Part shown: positions 41,252-49,883 of the stretch, one piece after another | How the letters are laid out: every line of letters starts with the position of its first letter | How positions within the stretch are numbered: position 1 is the first letter of the stretch | Assembly: GCA_036675345.1 (NCBI GenBank) | Contig: JAKFFE010000002.1 | Coordinates: 1 to 64,000, forward strand | Direction: 5' to 3' | DNA: 64,000 nt | DNA from: JALYOC01 sp036675345 | GTDB taxonomy: Bacteria; Myxococcota; Myxococcia; Myxococcales; Myxococcaceae | Program-made: the position numbers and the translations under genes | The notes under the pieces: model-generated | The model's input: only the letters and a program-made list of their open reading frames with translations | Database searches by the model: none | What the model was told of the DNA's origin: nothing

Positions 41252-42919
41252 ATGCGTAAAGCACGAACCAGCAAAGAGAAGGCCTCCGAGGTCGAGGCAG
41301 CCGCAGCGACGGAAGAGAAGCCCCGCCGCGCCAAGAAGCCCGCCGTCGCCGCCAAGGAGGAGGCGCCCCGTCCCAGCCGCCGCAAGGCTCGCGAGGAGGA
41401 GGCCGAACCGGTGGAGGCAGCGCAGGAGGAGTCCGATCAGCAGGAGGCCGACGAGCCCCAGGAGCGCGCGGTGACCCCCCGACCCATTCTGACCCCGGTG
41501 TCCCGGGCGGCGCGCGTGGAGGCCGAGGAGTCCAGCGACGGTGGAGTGGAGGCCCAGGCGGCCGCCGCGTCCTCGGCTCCGGCCGCCCACCTGCCGCCGC
41601 CTCCCCCGTCGCCGGTGGCGCCCAGCCTCAGCGAGCCCGCCCGCGAGGGTGAGCCGATGCAGGTGATCAAGCTCAACGATCTGAAGCGGATGAAGATCAC
41701 CGAGCTGGCGAAGATGGCCCACGATCTGGAGATCGAGGGGTACCAGGGCCTCAAGAAGCAGGACCTGATCTTCACCATCCTCTCCGGCATCGCCGACAAG
41801 CGCTTCGAGGTCCACGCGGAGGGCGTGACCGAGCTGCTCCCGGACGGGTTCGGGTTTCTGCGCAGCGCGGACTCCGACTACCAGCCCAGCCCGGACGACA
41901 TCTACCTGTCGCCCTCGCAGGTGCGCCGGTTCAACCTCAAGCCGGGTGACACCATCAGCGGCCCGATCCGCCAGCCGAAGGAAGGCGAGCGGTACTTCGC
42001 GCTGCAGCGGGTGGACAAGCAGAACTTCATCGACCCCGCGTCGGAGGAGGCCCGCGAGCGGATCCTCTTCGACAACCTGACGCCGCTGTACCCGACCCGC
42101 AAGCTCAAGCTGGAGCACGAGGGGTCGGAGATGACCACCCGGATCATCGACATGTTCACGCCGATCGGTCTGGGGCAGCGCTGTCTGATCGTCGCCCCGC
42201 CCAAGGCCGGTAAGACCGTGTTGCTGCAGAACATCGCGCACGCGATCTCCCTGAACCATCCGGAGGTGATCCTGATCGTCCTGTTGGTGGACGAGCGCCC
42301 GGAGGAGGTCACCGACATGGAGCGGACGGTGCGCGGGGAGGTCGTCTCCTCGACCTTCGACGAGCCCGCCACCCGCCACGTGCAGGTCGCGGAGATGGTG
42401 ATCGAGAAGGCCAAGCGGCTGGTGGAGCAGAAGCACGACGTGTGCATCCTGCTGGACTCGATCACCCGTCTGGCCCGCGCCTACAACACGGTGGTGCCGG
42501 CCTCGGGCAAGATCCTCTCCGGCGGCGTGGACTCCAACGCGCTGCACCGGCCCAAGCGCTTCTTCGGCGCCGCGCGCAACATCGAAGAGGGTGGCTCGCT
42601 GACCATCATCGGCACTGCGCTGGTGGACACCGGCAGCCGGATGGACGAGGTGATCTTCGAGGAGTTCAAGGGCACCGGTAACTCGGAGATCGTGCTGGAC
42701 CGCAAGCTGATGGAGAAGCGGATCTTCCCCACCCTGGACATCAACAAGTCCGGGACCCGGAAGGAGGAGCTGCTGCTCTCGGAGTCGGATCTGATCCGGA
42801 TCACCGCGCTGCGGCAGGTGCTGCACCCGTTTACCCCGATCGACGCGATGGAGTTCGTGCTCAAGCACATGCGCTCCACCAAGACGAACGCGGAGTTCCT
42901 GGGGTCGATGAACCGGTAG
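41252..42919 (+). CDS. rho: Transcription termination factor Rho with an extended charged N-terminus
   Basis: The protein has 555 residues from ATG 41252. Residues 1-135 are a low-complexity Glu/Ala/Lys/Arg/Pro insertion not found in E. coli Rho. The Rho N domain (MQVIKLNDLKRMKITELAKMAHDL) starts at 136. RNA-binding DGFGFLRSADSDY and the PPKAGKT Walker A, LLVDERPEEV, RLVEQKHDVCILLDSITRLARAYN and GGSLTIIGTALVDTGS loops complete the hexameric RNA-dependent ATPase. No strong ribosome site stands before 41252; in-frame starts at 41048 and 41030 would extend it by up to 74 residues into a basic, less coding-like leader of 255 bases that may act in autoregulation. Four hairpins follow the stop. Confidence 0.9.
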   Translation: MRKARTSKEKASEVEAAAATEEKPRRAKKPAVAAKEEAPRPSRRKAREEEAEPVEAAQEESDQQEADEPQERAVTPRPILTPVSRAARVEAEESSDGGVEAQAAAASSAPAAHLPPPPPSPVAPSLSEPAREGEPMQVIKLNDLKRMKITELAKMAHDLEIEGYQGLKKQDLIFTILSGIADKRFEVHAEGVTELLPDGFGFLRSADSDYQPSPDDIYLSPSQVRRFNLKPGDTISGPIRQPKEGERYFALQRVDKQNFIDPASEEARERILFDNLTPLYPTRKLKLEHEGSEMTTRIIDMFTPIGLGQRCLIVAPPKAGKTVLLQNIAHAISLNHPEVILIVLLVDERPEEVTDMERTVRGEVVSSTFDEPATRHVQVAEMVIEKAKRLVEQKHDVCILLDSITRLARAYNTVVPASGKILSGGVDSNALHRPKRFFGAARNIEEGGSLTIIGTALVDTGSRMDEVIFEEFKGTGNSEIVLDRKLMEKRIFPTLDINKSGTRKEELLLSESDLIRITALRQVLHPFTPIDAMEFVLKHMRSTKTNAEFLGSMNR

Positions 42920-42930
42920 TCGCGACGCCG

Positions 42931-43080
42931 GAGGCACTGCCGGGTCTCCGGCGGTGCCTTCGTTCATTCAAGGCACTGCCGGCGCTCGGCGGTGCCTTCG
43001 TTCATTCAGGGCACTGCCGGCGCTTGGCGGTGCCTTCGTTCTTTCAAGGCACTGCCGGCTCGGCGGTGCCTTCGTTCAGG
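42931..43080 (+). terminator. Tandem array of four terminator-like hairpins after rho
   Basis: Four copies of GGCACTGCCGG-loop-CGGCGGTGCCTTCGTTC lie head to tail at about 42931-42970, 42970-43008, 43009-43046 and 43046-43080 (period 37-39 bases). Each folds to a 10-bp stem with one G-T pair and a 1- to 6-base loop followed by a T/C-rich tail. The last copy runs into the stop codon of the convergent transporter, and a fifth fragment (GGGCACAGCC) is inside its coding end. Confidence 0.9.
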
Positions 43081-44302
43081 GCACAGCCTGATGCGAACCC
43101 GCTTCGGGGGAGGCGTCCTCGTCGGCCATCGCGGCCAGGGCCATCCCGTTGGCCTTCTGGCGGGCGAAGTCGAAACAGGCGACCAGGATGGCGGCGATCG
43201 GCACCGCGAACAGGGCGCCCACCAGGCCGAAGCTCCGCTCTCCGGCGATCAGGGCGAAGGCCACCACCAGGGGATGGATCTTGGCGGCGCTGCCCATGAT
43301 CTTGGGGTTGAGGAAGTAGGCCTCCAGGGCGTGGATGCCCACGATCCACAGCAGCGCGGAGAGGCCGGTCTTCCAGCTCTGGGAGAGGCCAATCAGCACG
43401 ATCGGCACCGAGCTGATGATGGTCCCGAAGATCGGGATCAGGCTGAGCACGGTGGCGATGGTGGCCAGCAGGAAGGCGAACTTCACCCCGAACAGCATCA
43501 GGCCCAGGAAGGTCAGGGTCCCGTTCACCAGGCAGATCATCACCTGGCCGCGGACCACCCCGGAGAGGGAGCGATCGATCCGGTGGATCAGGTGGCGCGC
43601 GTCCGCGGTGTACTCGGGCGGGATCAGGGTGGCGCAGTAGGCCTTCACCGAGCGGGCGTCGATCGAGAAGAAGGCCCCCACCATCAGGATCAGGAACAGC
43701 ATGAACACCCCGGTGAGGGCAGAGGTGATGATGCTGCGCGAGACGTTGAAGATGTTGCCCAGGTTCTCCTTGATCAGCAGCGTCCCCTTCAGGGTCGCGC
43801 CCTCGATCGCCTTCTGGAGATCGAAGTTCAGCGAGAAGCCATGCGGGTCCTCTCCGTCCGCGCCCACCAGCGCGCGTTCGGAGAGGGCCACCGGCACGCC
43901 CCGGTCGGTCAGCCAGGTCTCGGTGGAGCGGGCCAGCTCCTGCACCCGCTCCGGGGTGAGCGCGTTGACGTAGCCCAGGGCGTCCCGGCTGATCCGCGCC
44001 ACCTCCCGGAACAGCTGCGGGACCAGGCCGATCACGAACCCGTACACCGCCAGGAAGAAGAAGACGTAGATGCACAGGATCGCCACCCAGCGCGGCGGGG
44101 ACCAGCGTCCGAGGCGCAGCCGGGTGATCCGCTGCACCAGCGGCGCCACCAGATAGGCGATCAGCGCGGCCCCGGCGAAGGGCATCACCACCCCGCGGAA
44201 GGCGATCAGCACCGCGAACACGAACGCCCACAGGCAGGCCAGGATCAGCAGGCGACGTCTGCGTTCACCGGGGAGGCTGGTCGAGGGGGCGGAGTGCTCC
44301 AT
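43076..44302 (-). CDS. AI-2E family (PerM/TqsA-type) transporter
   Basis: The protein has 408 residues and about eight helices. The family signatures are visible: FRGVVMPFAGAALIAYLVAPLV, ALLWIVGIHALEAYFLNPKIMG and LVVAFALIAGERSFGLVGALFAVP, with the PK-motif loop. Members export AI-2 or other solutes, or act in sodium/proton and cell-envelope processes; the substrate here is unknown. The start ATG 44302 was chosen for the hydrophilic short N-terminus before the first helix. The C-terminus ends with GSHQAVP coded by the broken end of the hairpin array. Confidence 0.85.
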   Translation of the reverse strand: MEHSAPSTSLPGERRRRLLILACLWAFVFAVLIAFRGVVMPFAGAALIAYLVAPLVQRITRLRLGRWSPPRWVAILCIYVFFFLAVYGFVIGLVPQLFREVARISRDALGYVNALTPERVQELARSTETWLTDRGVPVALSERALVGADGEDPHGFSLNFDLQKAIEGATLKGTLLIKENLGNIFNVSRSIITSALTGVFMLFLILMVGAFFSIDARSVKAYCATLIPPEYTADARHLIHRIDRSLSGVVRGQVMICLVNGTLTFLGLMLFGVKFAFLLATIATVLSLIPIFGTIISSVPIVLIGLSQSWKTGLSALLWIVGIHALEAYFLNPKIMGSAAKIHPLVVAFALIAGERSFGLVGALFAVPIAAILVACFDFARQKANGMALAAMADEDASPEAGSHQAVP

Positions 44303-44453
44303 GGCGCGGGGCTTATGGCAGAAGCCGCCCGGCGGGCCAACTTGCCCAGCAGGCAGGCGCGACCAGGCCGGTGGTTGGAATGCCAGGAATCCAGCCGGCG
44401 TTTGGGCCCCGGTCGAAGCCAGGCCACCCGTCCCCCTTTCACTGGAGCCGTCG

Positions 44454-45425
44454 TTGATCCGCACCCTCGCCGCTGCCACCGCCCTGCTTGCCTGCTTCTG
44501 GTCGCCGTCCTCCCTGGCGTCGGGTGGGGCGCGGATCGGGCTCAAGCAGGACGAGCGGACCACCGGCTACAGCGGTCGTCTGAAGGTGGCGTTCGCCAAC
44601 CCGGGGCAGGTGCTGGAGCACCAGCTGCAACTGCCTCCCGGGGGGCACACCGGGCTGCGCTACCGGTGGCTGCCGCAGCTGGACACCGCCGGCGCCGCCT
44701 CCTCGGAGCAGACCTACTCCCAGGGGTTCGAGGTTCCCGCCCGCACCGGGGTCTGGCGGCTGGAGATCCAGCAGCAGGGCGTGGGGCGGCAGACGGAGCT
44801 GGTGGCGTTGGTCCGCGAGCCGGCGCAGCGCGTGAAGAATGGCCGGCTCAACGGCTACCGGATCGGGACCTACCCGCAGCCGCGCTCTCTGGGCGGCGGC
44901 TACACCCCGCCGGAGGGATTCCTGGAGGTGACCGAGGAGAACCAGGACCTGTTCGTCTCCGAGCACTTCCAGCTCAAGCACTTCCTCACCAAGAACCAGC
45001 AGGACGTCTGGCCCAAGTACCTGGTGCTGGATCTGAAGCTGGTCGACAAGCTGGAGGCGGTGACCCAGAAGCTGCACACCCTGGGCTTCGCCGGCGCGCG
45101 GCTGCACGTGATGAGCGGCTACCGCACCCCGCAGTACAACGGTGGGGGTGGAAACGGGCGGGCCCGGTTCAGCCGGCACACCTACGGAGACGCGGGCGAC
45201 GTGTGGGTGGACGCCGACGGCGACGGCTACATGGATGACCTCAACGGCGATGGAAAGCAGAACGCCGCGGACGCCCAGTATCTGGCCTCGGTGGTGGACC
45301 GGGTGGAGCAGGAGCTGCCGGAGCTGATCGGTGGGGCGGGGATCTACCGCGCCAACCGGGTACACGGCCCGTTCGTGCACATCGACGCCCGCGGCCGCGC
45401 CGCCCGCTGGTCCAACCTCAACTAG
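44454..45425 (+). CDS. M15-type (VanY/DUF882-like) peptidase with an inserted calcium loop
   Basis: The precursor has 323 residues from TTG 44454, preceded by GGAG. A signal peptide (LIRTLAAATALLACFWSPSSLA) and an N-terminal beta domain are followed by the zinc peptidase core: SGYRTPQYN, SRHTYGDAGDVW with His242 and Asp249, and VHIDARG with His309. Between the second and third zinc ligands lies DADGDGYMDDLNGDG (253-267), a dockerin/EF-hand loop that could hold calcium. It is likely periplasmic and could cut D-Ala-D-Ala or other wall peptides. It converges with an L,D-transpeptidase on a shared CTAG stop. Confidence 0.75.
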   Translation: MIRTLAAATALLACFWSPSSLASGGARIGLKQDERTTGYSGRLKVAFANPGQVLEHQLQLPPGGHTGLRYRWLPQLDTAGAASSEQTYSQGFEVPARTGVWRLEIQQQGVGRQTELVALVREPAQRVKNGRLNGYRIGTYPQPRSLGGGYTPPEGFLEVTEENQDLFVSEHFQLKHFLTKNQQDVWPKYLVLDLKLVDKLEAVTQKLHTLGFAGARLHVMSGYRTPQYNGGGGNGRARFSRHTYGDAGDVWVDADGDGYMDDLNGDGKQNAADAQYLASVVDRVEQELPELIGGAGIYRANRVHGPFVHIDARGRAARWSNLN

Positions 45426-47116
45426 CCACACAGGGGCGCGGGCTGGGCCTCCTCCTTGCCCAGCTGACGGATTAGCACCCAGTCCCAGCGGTAGAGGTCG
45501 GTGCGGAACTGCACCTGGCCATCGTCGGCGACGAAGGCGGTGAAGTAGGTGAGGTACACCCGGGGAGGGGACGCTGGCTGGACGTGCCGGCTCTTGCCTC
45601 CGGCCTCGAACTCCGCCTGCACCTCGCCGGAGCCCCAGCCCTCGGTGCCGGCCAGCACGAACTCCGCCAGCTCCTGGGGGCGCTCGACCCGCACACAGCC
45701 GTGGCTGTAGGAGCGGAAGGACTCCTGGAACAGCCTCTCGTTGGGGGTGTCGTGCAGGTAGACCGAGTAGCGGTTGGGGAGGGTGAACTTCACCTGGCCC
45801 AGCGGGTTGCCGTCTCCGGGCGGCTGCTGGAAGCGATAGGGGACCGCCGCCGCCGGATCGAGCGCCGCCCAGTCCACCGACGCGGGATCCACCTCCGCCC
45901 CATCCGAGCCATACACCCGTAGCCCGGCCTTGTTGGCGAAGGCCGCGTCCTCCTGGAGCTTGGGGAGGATGTCCTGGCTGAGGATCCGATCCGGCACGTA
46001 CCACTGCGGCTGGAAGATCACCGCCTCCACCTGGCTGGCGAAGACCGGGGTGGCCCAGTCCGGCAGGCCCACGATCACCCGCATCTGGTGGACGCGCCGG
46101 TCGCCCTCGCGGGCCTCCAGCTGGAAGGCGGGCACGTTCACCAGCAGCGAACGGTCTCCCAGGGACTCCGGCATCCACCGCCAGCGCTCCAGGTTGGCGA
46201 TCAGCTGGGAGATCCGCCTGGCCACCGGCACCCTCATGCTGGAGAGGGTCTCTCCGCCGATCCGTCCGTCCGGCGCCAGCCCGTGGCGCTGCTGGAAGGC
46301 CTTCACCGCGTCCACCAGCGCGGGATCGTAGAGGTGGGGATCCGGTGAGGGCCCCGGCTTGAGCTCGCCGGTGCGCTGCAGCAACTGGCGCACCTGCTCC
46401 AGTCGCGGATCGGTGCCGCCGGGTTCCACGGTCTTTCCCCTGGGGATCGACGGCCAGCCGCCCTCGGCCTCCAGCCGGCGGTAGTGGGCCAGCGCCTCGC
46501 GCAGCTTCTGGTACTCCGGATGGGGAGGTCGCAACCGCTGCAGCGCGTCCTTCACCTCCGCGTCCCCGTCCAGGGTGGCGAGCAGCGCCGCGGCGTCCAG
46601 GGTCCGTCCCGTCAGATTCCAGCCGGCCTTCCCGGGCGGGACGCGTCCTCCGGAGAGGTCGTGGCCGAAGTGGACGAACAAGGTCGCCAGCTCCAGCTCG
46701 GCCGTGGCCAGCACCGCGGCGTCCTTGGGGGCCTGGCGGACCTTGTCCAGGGTGAGGGTGATCGCGCCCAGGTCGTAGTCGGAGGGATCGAGGCCGTCCT
46801 CTTCCACCGCGCACAGTGCGGCCAGGAAGTCCCGGGCCCGGTCGCGGGGGCCGTGGCCGTCCACGAAGATCGGCTGGTGCTCCCGCGACTGGTAGTGCTT
46901 GCGCAGCGCCGCCCAGTCTTCACCGGAGAGCCCCAGGGGCGGGGGCGCCTGCTCCGGAGCCAGCAGGGTGGACAGCGCGGTCCTCAGCGTCGCCGGGTCG
47001 ACCCGGGCCTCCCGGACCGTCGCCTGTTCCAGCTCCGCGGACGGCTGCTGGTCGCCATCGCCCGCGCAGGCCGAGATGAGCAGTGCCGCCGCGGGCAGTG
47101 ACCACCACCCGCGCAT
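45422..47116 (-). CDS. L,D-transpeptidase (YcbB/LdtD-like) lipoprotein
   Basis: The precursor has 564 residues. MRGWWSLPAAALLISAC is a lipobox signal (ISAC). A substrate-domain region (about 60-235) precedes a peptidoglycan-binding domain (DPALVDAVKAFQQRHGLAPDGRIGGETL) and a YkuD catalytic domain (SVYLHDTPNERLF, SYSHGCVRVERPQEL with the nucleophile Cys, His and Arg). The layout fits the long Ldt enzymes that form 3-3 crosslinks. The ATG at 47116 has a GGAGG site. Its stop overlaps the stop of the M15-type peptidase. Confidence 0.9.
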   Translation of the reverse strand: MRGWWSLPAAALLISACAGDGDQQPSAELEQATVREARVDPATLRTALSTLLAPEQAPPPLGLSGEDWAALRKHYQSREHQPIFVDGHGPRDRARDFLAALCAVEEDGLDPSDYDLGAITLTLDKVRQAPKDAAVLATAELELATLFVHFGHDLSGGRVPPGKAGWNLTGRTLDAAALLATLDGDAEVKDALQRLRPPHPEYQKLREALAHYRRLEAEGGWPSIPRGKTVEPGGTDPRLEQVRQLLQRTGELKPGPSPDPHLYDPALVDAVKAFQQRHGLAPDGRIGGETLSSMRVPVARRISQLIANLERWRWMPESLGDRSLLVNVPAFQLEAREGDRRVHQMRVIVGLPDWATPVFASQVEAVIFQPQWYVPDRILSQDILPKLQEDAAFANKAGLRVYGSDGAEVDPASVDWAALDPAAAVPYRFQQPPGDGNPLGQVKFTLPNRYSVYLHDTPNERLFQESFRSYSHGCVRVERPQELAEFVLAGTEGWGSGEVQAEFEAGGKSRHVQPASPPRVYLTYFTAFVADDGQVQFRTDLYRWDWVLIRQLGKEEAQPAPLCG

Positions 47117-47198
47117 GTTGCCTCCGTTCGTCCCGGAACCTTTCCCGGTCCACGGAACGATAGGCACCCCCGCGAGGTGGGCTTGGCAGCCCGGCCGC

Positions 47199-47654
47199 TC
47201 AGGAGGGGAGCTGGAGGAGTCCCAGCCGCCGCTCCACCTTCTCCAGGATCTCCAGCATCTGCTTGCGCTTCACCCGCCCGGAGGTGGACTCGGAGAGCCC
47301 GTGCATCTGCTCCTCCAGCCAGCGGCTGAGGAACAGCAGCTCCAGCTTGGCGGTGGGAGGAAGGCCGCGCGCCAGCCAGCGCTGGTTGCGCATGTAGTCG
47401 TCGTAGGCGTCCAGCTGGTGGGTGAGGTTCCAGCGCGCCAGCTGGAACGCCTCCCGGTACGCCACCGGCAGCGGCTGCGCGTAGTCGGGGGCGAACAGCT
47501 CCTGGAAGCCGCTGCCGGCCTCCAGATCCAGCTCCTGGATTGGCGGAGGCCAGGACTCCAGATCCTTGGCCAGCAGCTTGGACACCTCTTCAATCAGGTG
47601 TTCGAAGATTGGAATCGGCTTCGACTCGAGGATCTTGTCCCAGCGGGAGGTCAT
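47199..47654 (-). CDS. Hypothetical protein coupled to a lipase
   Basis: The protein has 151 residues. It is mostly helical with no signal peptide, membrane helix or recognisable motif. A Trp/Arg-rich centre (YREAFQLARWNLTHQLDAYDDYMRN) and a basic C-terminal helix (GRVKRKQMLEILEKVERRL) are the only features. Its ATG overlaps the stop of the lipase gene (ATGA), so it should be made with it and may act as its partner or chaperone. No known family is recognised. Confidence 0.7.
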   Translation of the reverse strand: MTSRWDKILESKPIPIFEHLIEEVSKLLAKDLESWPPPIQELDLEAGSGFQELFAPDYAQPLPVAYREAFQLARWNLTHQLDAYDDYMRNQRWLARGLPPTAKLELLFLSRWLEEQMHGLSESTSGRVKRKQMLEILEKVERRLGLLQLPS

Positions 47655-48463
47655 GGGTTCTTGCCCAGCGTCCCCAGCAGGGTCCGGGCGGCCTGCAGTC
47701 GTGGCTGGGGGACCGGGTCACCGTAGCCCAGGGCCAGCTCCCGGCGGATCAACTCGTACACCGCGCCGCGATAGAGAAACTCCCGGTGGCCAATGCCCGG
47801 GACCTCCAGGTTCTGGACGTGGTCCGCGCGGGTCTCCAGCACGCAGGTGGGGAAGGGGCTGAAGCTGTCCGCCTGGGAGTAGATGGAGGTGAAACGCACG
47901 TTCCGGGGGAAGGCGCCGATCTTCAGCCGGCGGATGAACGGGGACATCGGGGTCATCTGCCACACGCTCTTGGCCACCATCCCCACCGTGGCGCAGCCCA
48001 GATAGGCCATCGGCGTCCCGTGGTGGGGCGTGCCCAGGGTGACCAGGTTCTTGACCCGCTGGTCGCCGCCCAGGCGCTTGACGTAGTAGCGGCCGATCAG
48101 CCCGCCCTTGGAGTGGCCGATGATCGACAGCGGACCCATCAGCGGGTTTCGGGCGTACATCCGCTCCACCTTCTCCCGGACCCGCTCCGCGCAGTCGTCG
48201 ATCCCCCGGGTGCTGTAGGTGTTGAGCAGGCCGCCCAGCTTGATCGACCAGACGCAGTAGCCATCCCGCCGCAGCCGCCGCTCCAGCACGTCGAAGGTCC
48301 GGCGGGTGGAGAGGAACCCGTACAGCAACAGCACCGGACGGGGGCACTGGGAGAAGTCGGTCTTCCGCTGGACCTCGTTGCCGGAGGAGTCGAACGACAG
48401 GTAGCCCCGCGCATCCTGCAGCTGCCGGTGAAGCCTGCGGTACTGGAGCAGCAGCGGGTTCAT
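47651..48463 (-). CDS. Alpha/beta-hydrolase lipase, PGAP1/LipA-like
   Basis: The protein has 270 residues. The oxyanion-region LLLYGFLSTRRTFDVLERRL is followed by the nucleophile elbow GHSKGG (Ser, about residue 118), then LVTLGTPHHGTP, a phrase typical of class 2 lipases and PGAP1-type deacylases. Acid and His are probably at DHVQNLEVPGIGHREF. No signal peptide is present, so the enzyme is cytoplasmic or exported by other means. The start is preceded by GAGG. The 3' end is coupled with the 151-residue gene. Confidence 0.85.
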   Translation of the reverse strand: MNPLLLQYRRLHRQLQDARGYLSFDSSGNEVQRKTDFSQCPRPVLLLYGFLSTRRTFDVLERRLRRDGYCVWSIKLGGLLNTYSTRGIDDCAERVREKVERMYARNPLMGPLSIIGHSKGGLIGRYYVKRLGGDQRVKNLVTLGTPHHGTPMAYLGCATVGMVAKSVWQMTPMSPFIRRLKIGAFPRNVRFTSIYSQADSFSPFPTCVLETRADHVQNLEVPGIGHREFLYRGAVYELIRRELALGYGDPVPQPRLQAARTLLGTLGKNP

Positions 48464-48494
48464 CTGCGATCCTCACCACCGAGGATACCCTCGA

Positions 48495-48911
48495 CTACGG
48501 CCCCCCGTCGCCGCCCTGGGGGAGGGCACAGCAGGGCGCAGCATCGAAGTACTGCGCGGCGCGGGCGCAGTTGGCCTCCACCACCTTGCGGTAGGCGCTG
48601 CAGCCCCGGACCACCCCTTCGCTGCAGGTCGGTTCGCCGAAGGTCGCCGGATCGCAGTCCCCGGTGCCGGGGACCACGCACACCGCGCGGTCGGCGAAGA
48701 ACCGGGGGGAGGTGGGATCGCCCGCCAGCACCCGGCAGGTGGAGGTCCCGCACTCGCGCAGGTCCGGGGTCCCCGAACAGCTGCTGCACCCCCGGTCGCA
48801 GTTGGTGGCCCGGTTCTCCTCGCAGGTGGGCGCCAACGCGCAGAGGTCCGGCGTCTCGCAACCGACGAGGAGAAAGATGCTCAGCCCTGCGACCAGCCAG
48901 CGGTTCGACAT
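48495..48911 (-). CDS. Cysteine-rich lipoprotein
   Basis: The precursor has 138 residues. A lipobox LVGC (Cys18) follows the signal MSNRWLVAGLSIFL. The mature part contains about twelve further cysteines in CxxxxC and CSSCSG-type spacings, probably all disulfide-bonded. It has the look of the many small secreted Cys-rich lipoproteins in myxobacteria, with no assigned function. The ATG has a GGAGG site 5 bases upstream. It lies 31 bases upstream of the lipase gene and may share its transcript. Confidence 0.75.
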   Translation of the reverse strand: MSNRWLVAGLSIFLLVGCETPDLCALAPTCEENRATNCDRGCSSCSGTPDLRECGTSTCRVLAGDPTSPRFFADRAVCVVPGTGDCDPATFGEPTCSEGVVRGCSAYRKVVEANCARAAQYFDAAPCCALPQGGDGGP

Positions 48912-48929
48912 GGTGCCTCCGATGCCCTT

Positions 48930-49679
48930 CTACCCACGCCGGCGGGCGGCGTGGGAAAGGAAGTTGTTCAGGACCCGGGCGCCGAAGGGGGTGGGGCGCA
49001 GCGCGGCCAGAAGCTGCGGGACCCGTTCTCCGGGAGGATGGTTCCTGGCCCGCGCCTCGGCCTCCAGCTTCTCCGCCCGGGCCACGATCACGCTGCGCAT
49101 CGCGTCCGCCGCCAGCTCCGGATGGAACTGCACTCCTCGCAGGAAGGGGCCGATGGCCATCGCCTGGATCGGAGAGAGGGGGTTGGTGGCCAGCAGGGTG
49201 GCGCCCTCCGGGAGGGAGGGGACCTCGTCCTCGTGGGTGGCCTGGAACGACAGCCGGGAGGGGAGTCCTTCGAACAGGTAGTCCCGCTCACCCTCCGGGG
49301 TGAGGGTCACCTCCACGGTGCCGATCTCCCGTCCGCGCGGGTTGCGGATCACCCGGCCCCCGTGGGCCAGGGAGAGCAGCTGGTGTCCGAAGCACACCCC
49401 CAGCACCGGGATCTGCTGGGCCGCCGCGGTGCGCATGAACTCCGCCGCGGCCAGCATCCAGGGCACCGGCTGGGTGGCGGAGAGCGGAGAGCCGGTCACC
49501 AGCACCGCGTCGAACTTCTCCGGAGAGGAGGGCAGCGGCTCGCCCAGGTGCGCCTGGACGGTCAGGAACCTCACCCCGGGGACGGTGGCGGTCTGCAGGA
49601 ACCAGCGGTCGTAGTCCCCGCTGGCCAGCCGGATCGGGGTGGCCGTCTCGCCGGCCTTGATCATCAGAACGTGGGTCAT
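48930..49679 (-). CDS. Class I glutamine amidotransferase-like protein
   Basis: The protein has 249 residues. The Cys nucleophile lies in GVCFGHQ (about residue 96) and the catalytic His and Glu in GVQFHPEL. A VTGSPLSA oxyanion strand precedes them. It resembles GMP-synthase-like stand-alone amidotransferases. It stands back to back with a glutamine-synthetase-like ligase, 204 bases apart, so it could cut a gamma-glutamyl product of that enzyme (as PuuD does for gamma-glutamyl-GABA), although PuuD belongs to another subfamily. No strong ribosome site marks the start. Confidence 0.75.
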   Translation of the reverse strand: MTHVLMIKAGETATPIRLASGDYDRWFLQTATVPGVRFLTVQAHLGEPLPSSPEKFDAVLVTGSPLSATQPVPWMLAAAEFMRTAAAQQIPVLGVCFGHQLLSLAHGGRVIRNPRGREIGTVEVTLTPEGERDYLFEGLPSRLSFQATHEDEVPSLPEGATLLATNPLSPIQAMAIGPFLRGVQFHPELAADAMRSVIVARAEKLEAEARARNHPPGERVPQLLAALRPTPFGARVLNNFLSHAARRRG

Positions 49680-49883
49680 GGGAGCGTGCCTGATCGGGAG
49701 GATGGTCCGCCTCCCCGCATTCTGCACCCAGCTCCGTCCGCTCGCCGACACCGGCGGATCCTCACTGCCTTTCCCCCAGGCCCGGTCCGTTGCCGCGTCC
49801 GGAGGCGGTGCCTACAGTCGGAGCCACCTGTGAGCTGCCCGACCGTGGCGGCTTGCTCCACTTCCGCCGGAGGCGGTTCCACC

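Noticed and set aside
42931..43080. CRISPR or mobile repeat after rho
   Set aside because: Units are directly adjacent, self-complementary and lack spacers; a terminator array explains them better.
44301..44453. Start of the M15-type gene at ATG 44301
   Set aside because: It would overlap the transporter start and add a Pro/Gly-rich stretch before the signal peptide. TTG 44454 has a GGAG site and begins a clean signal peptide.
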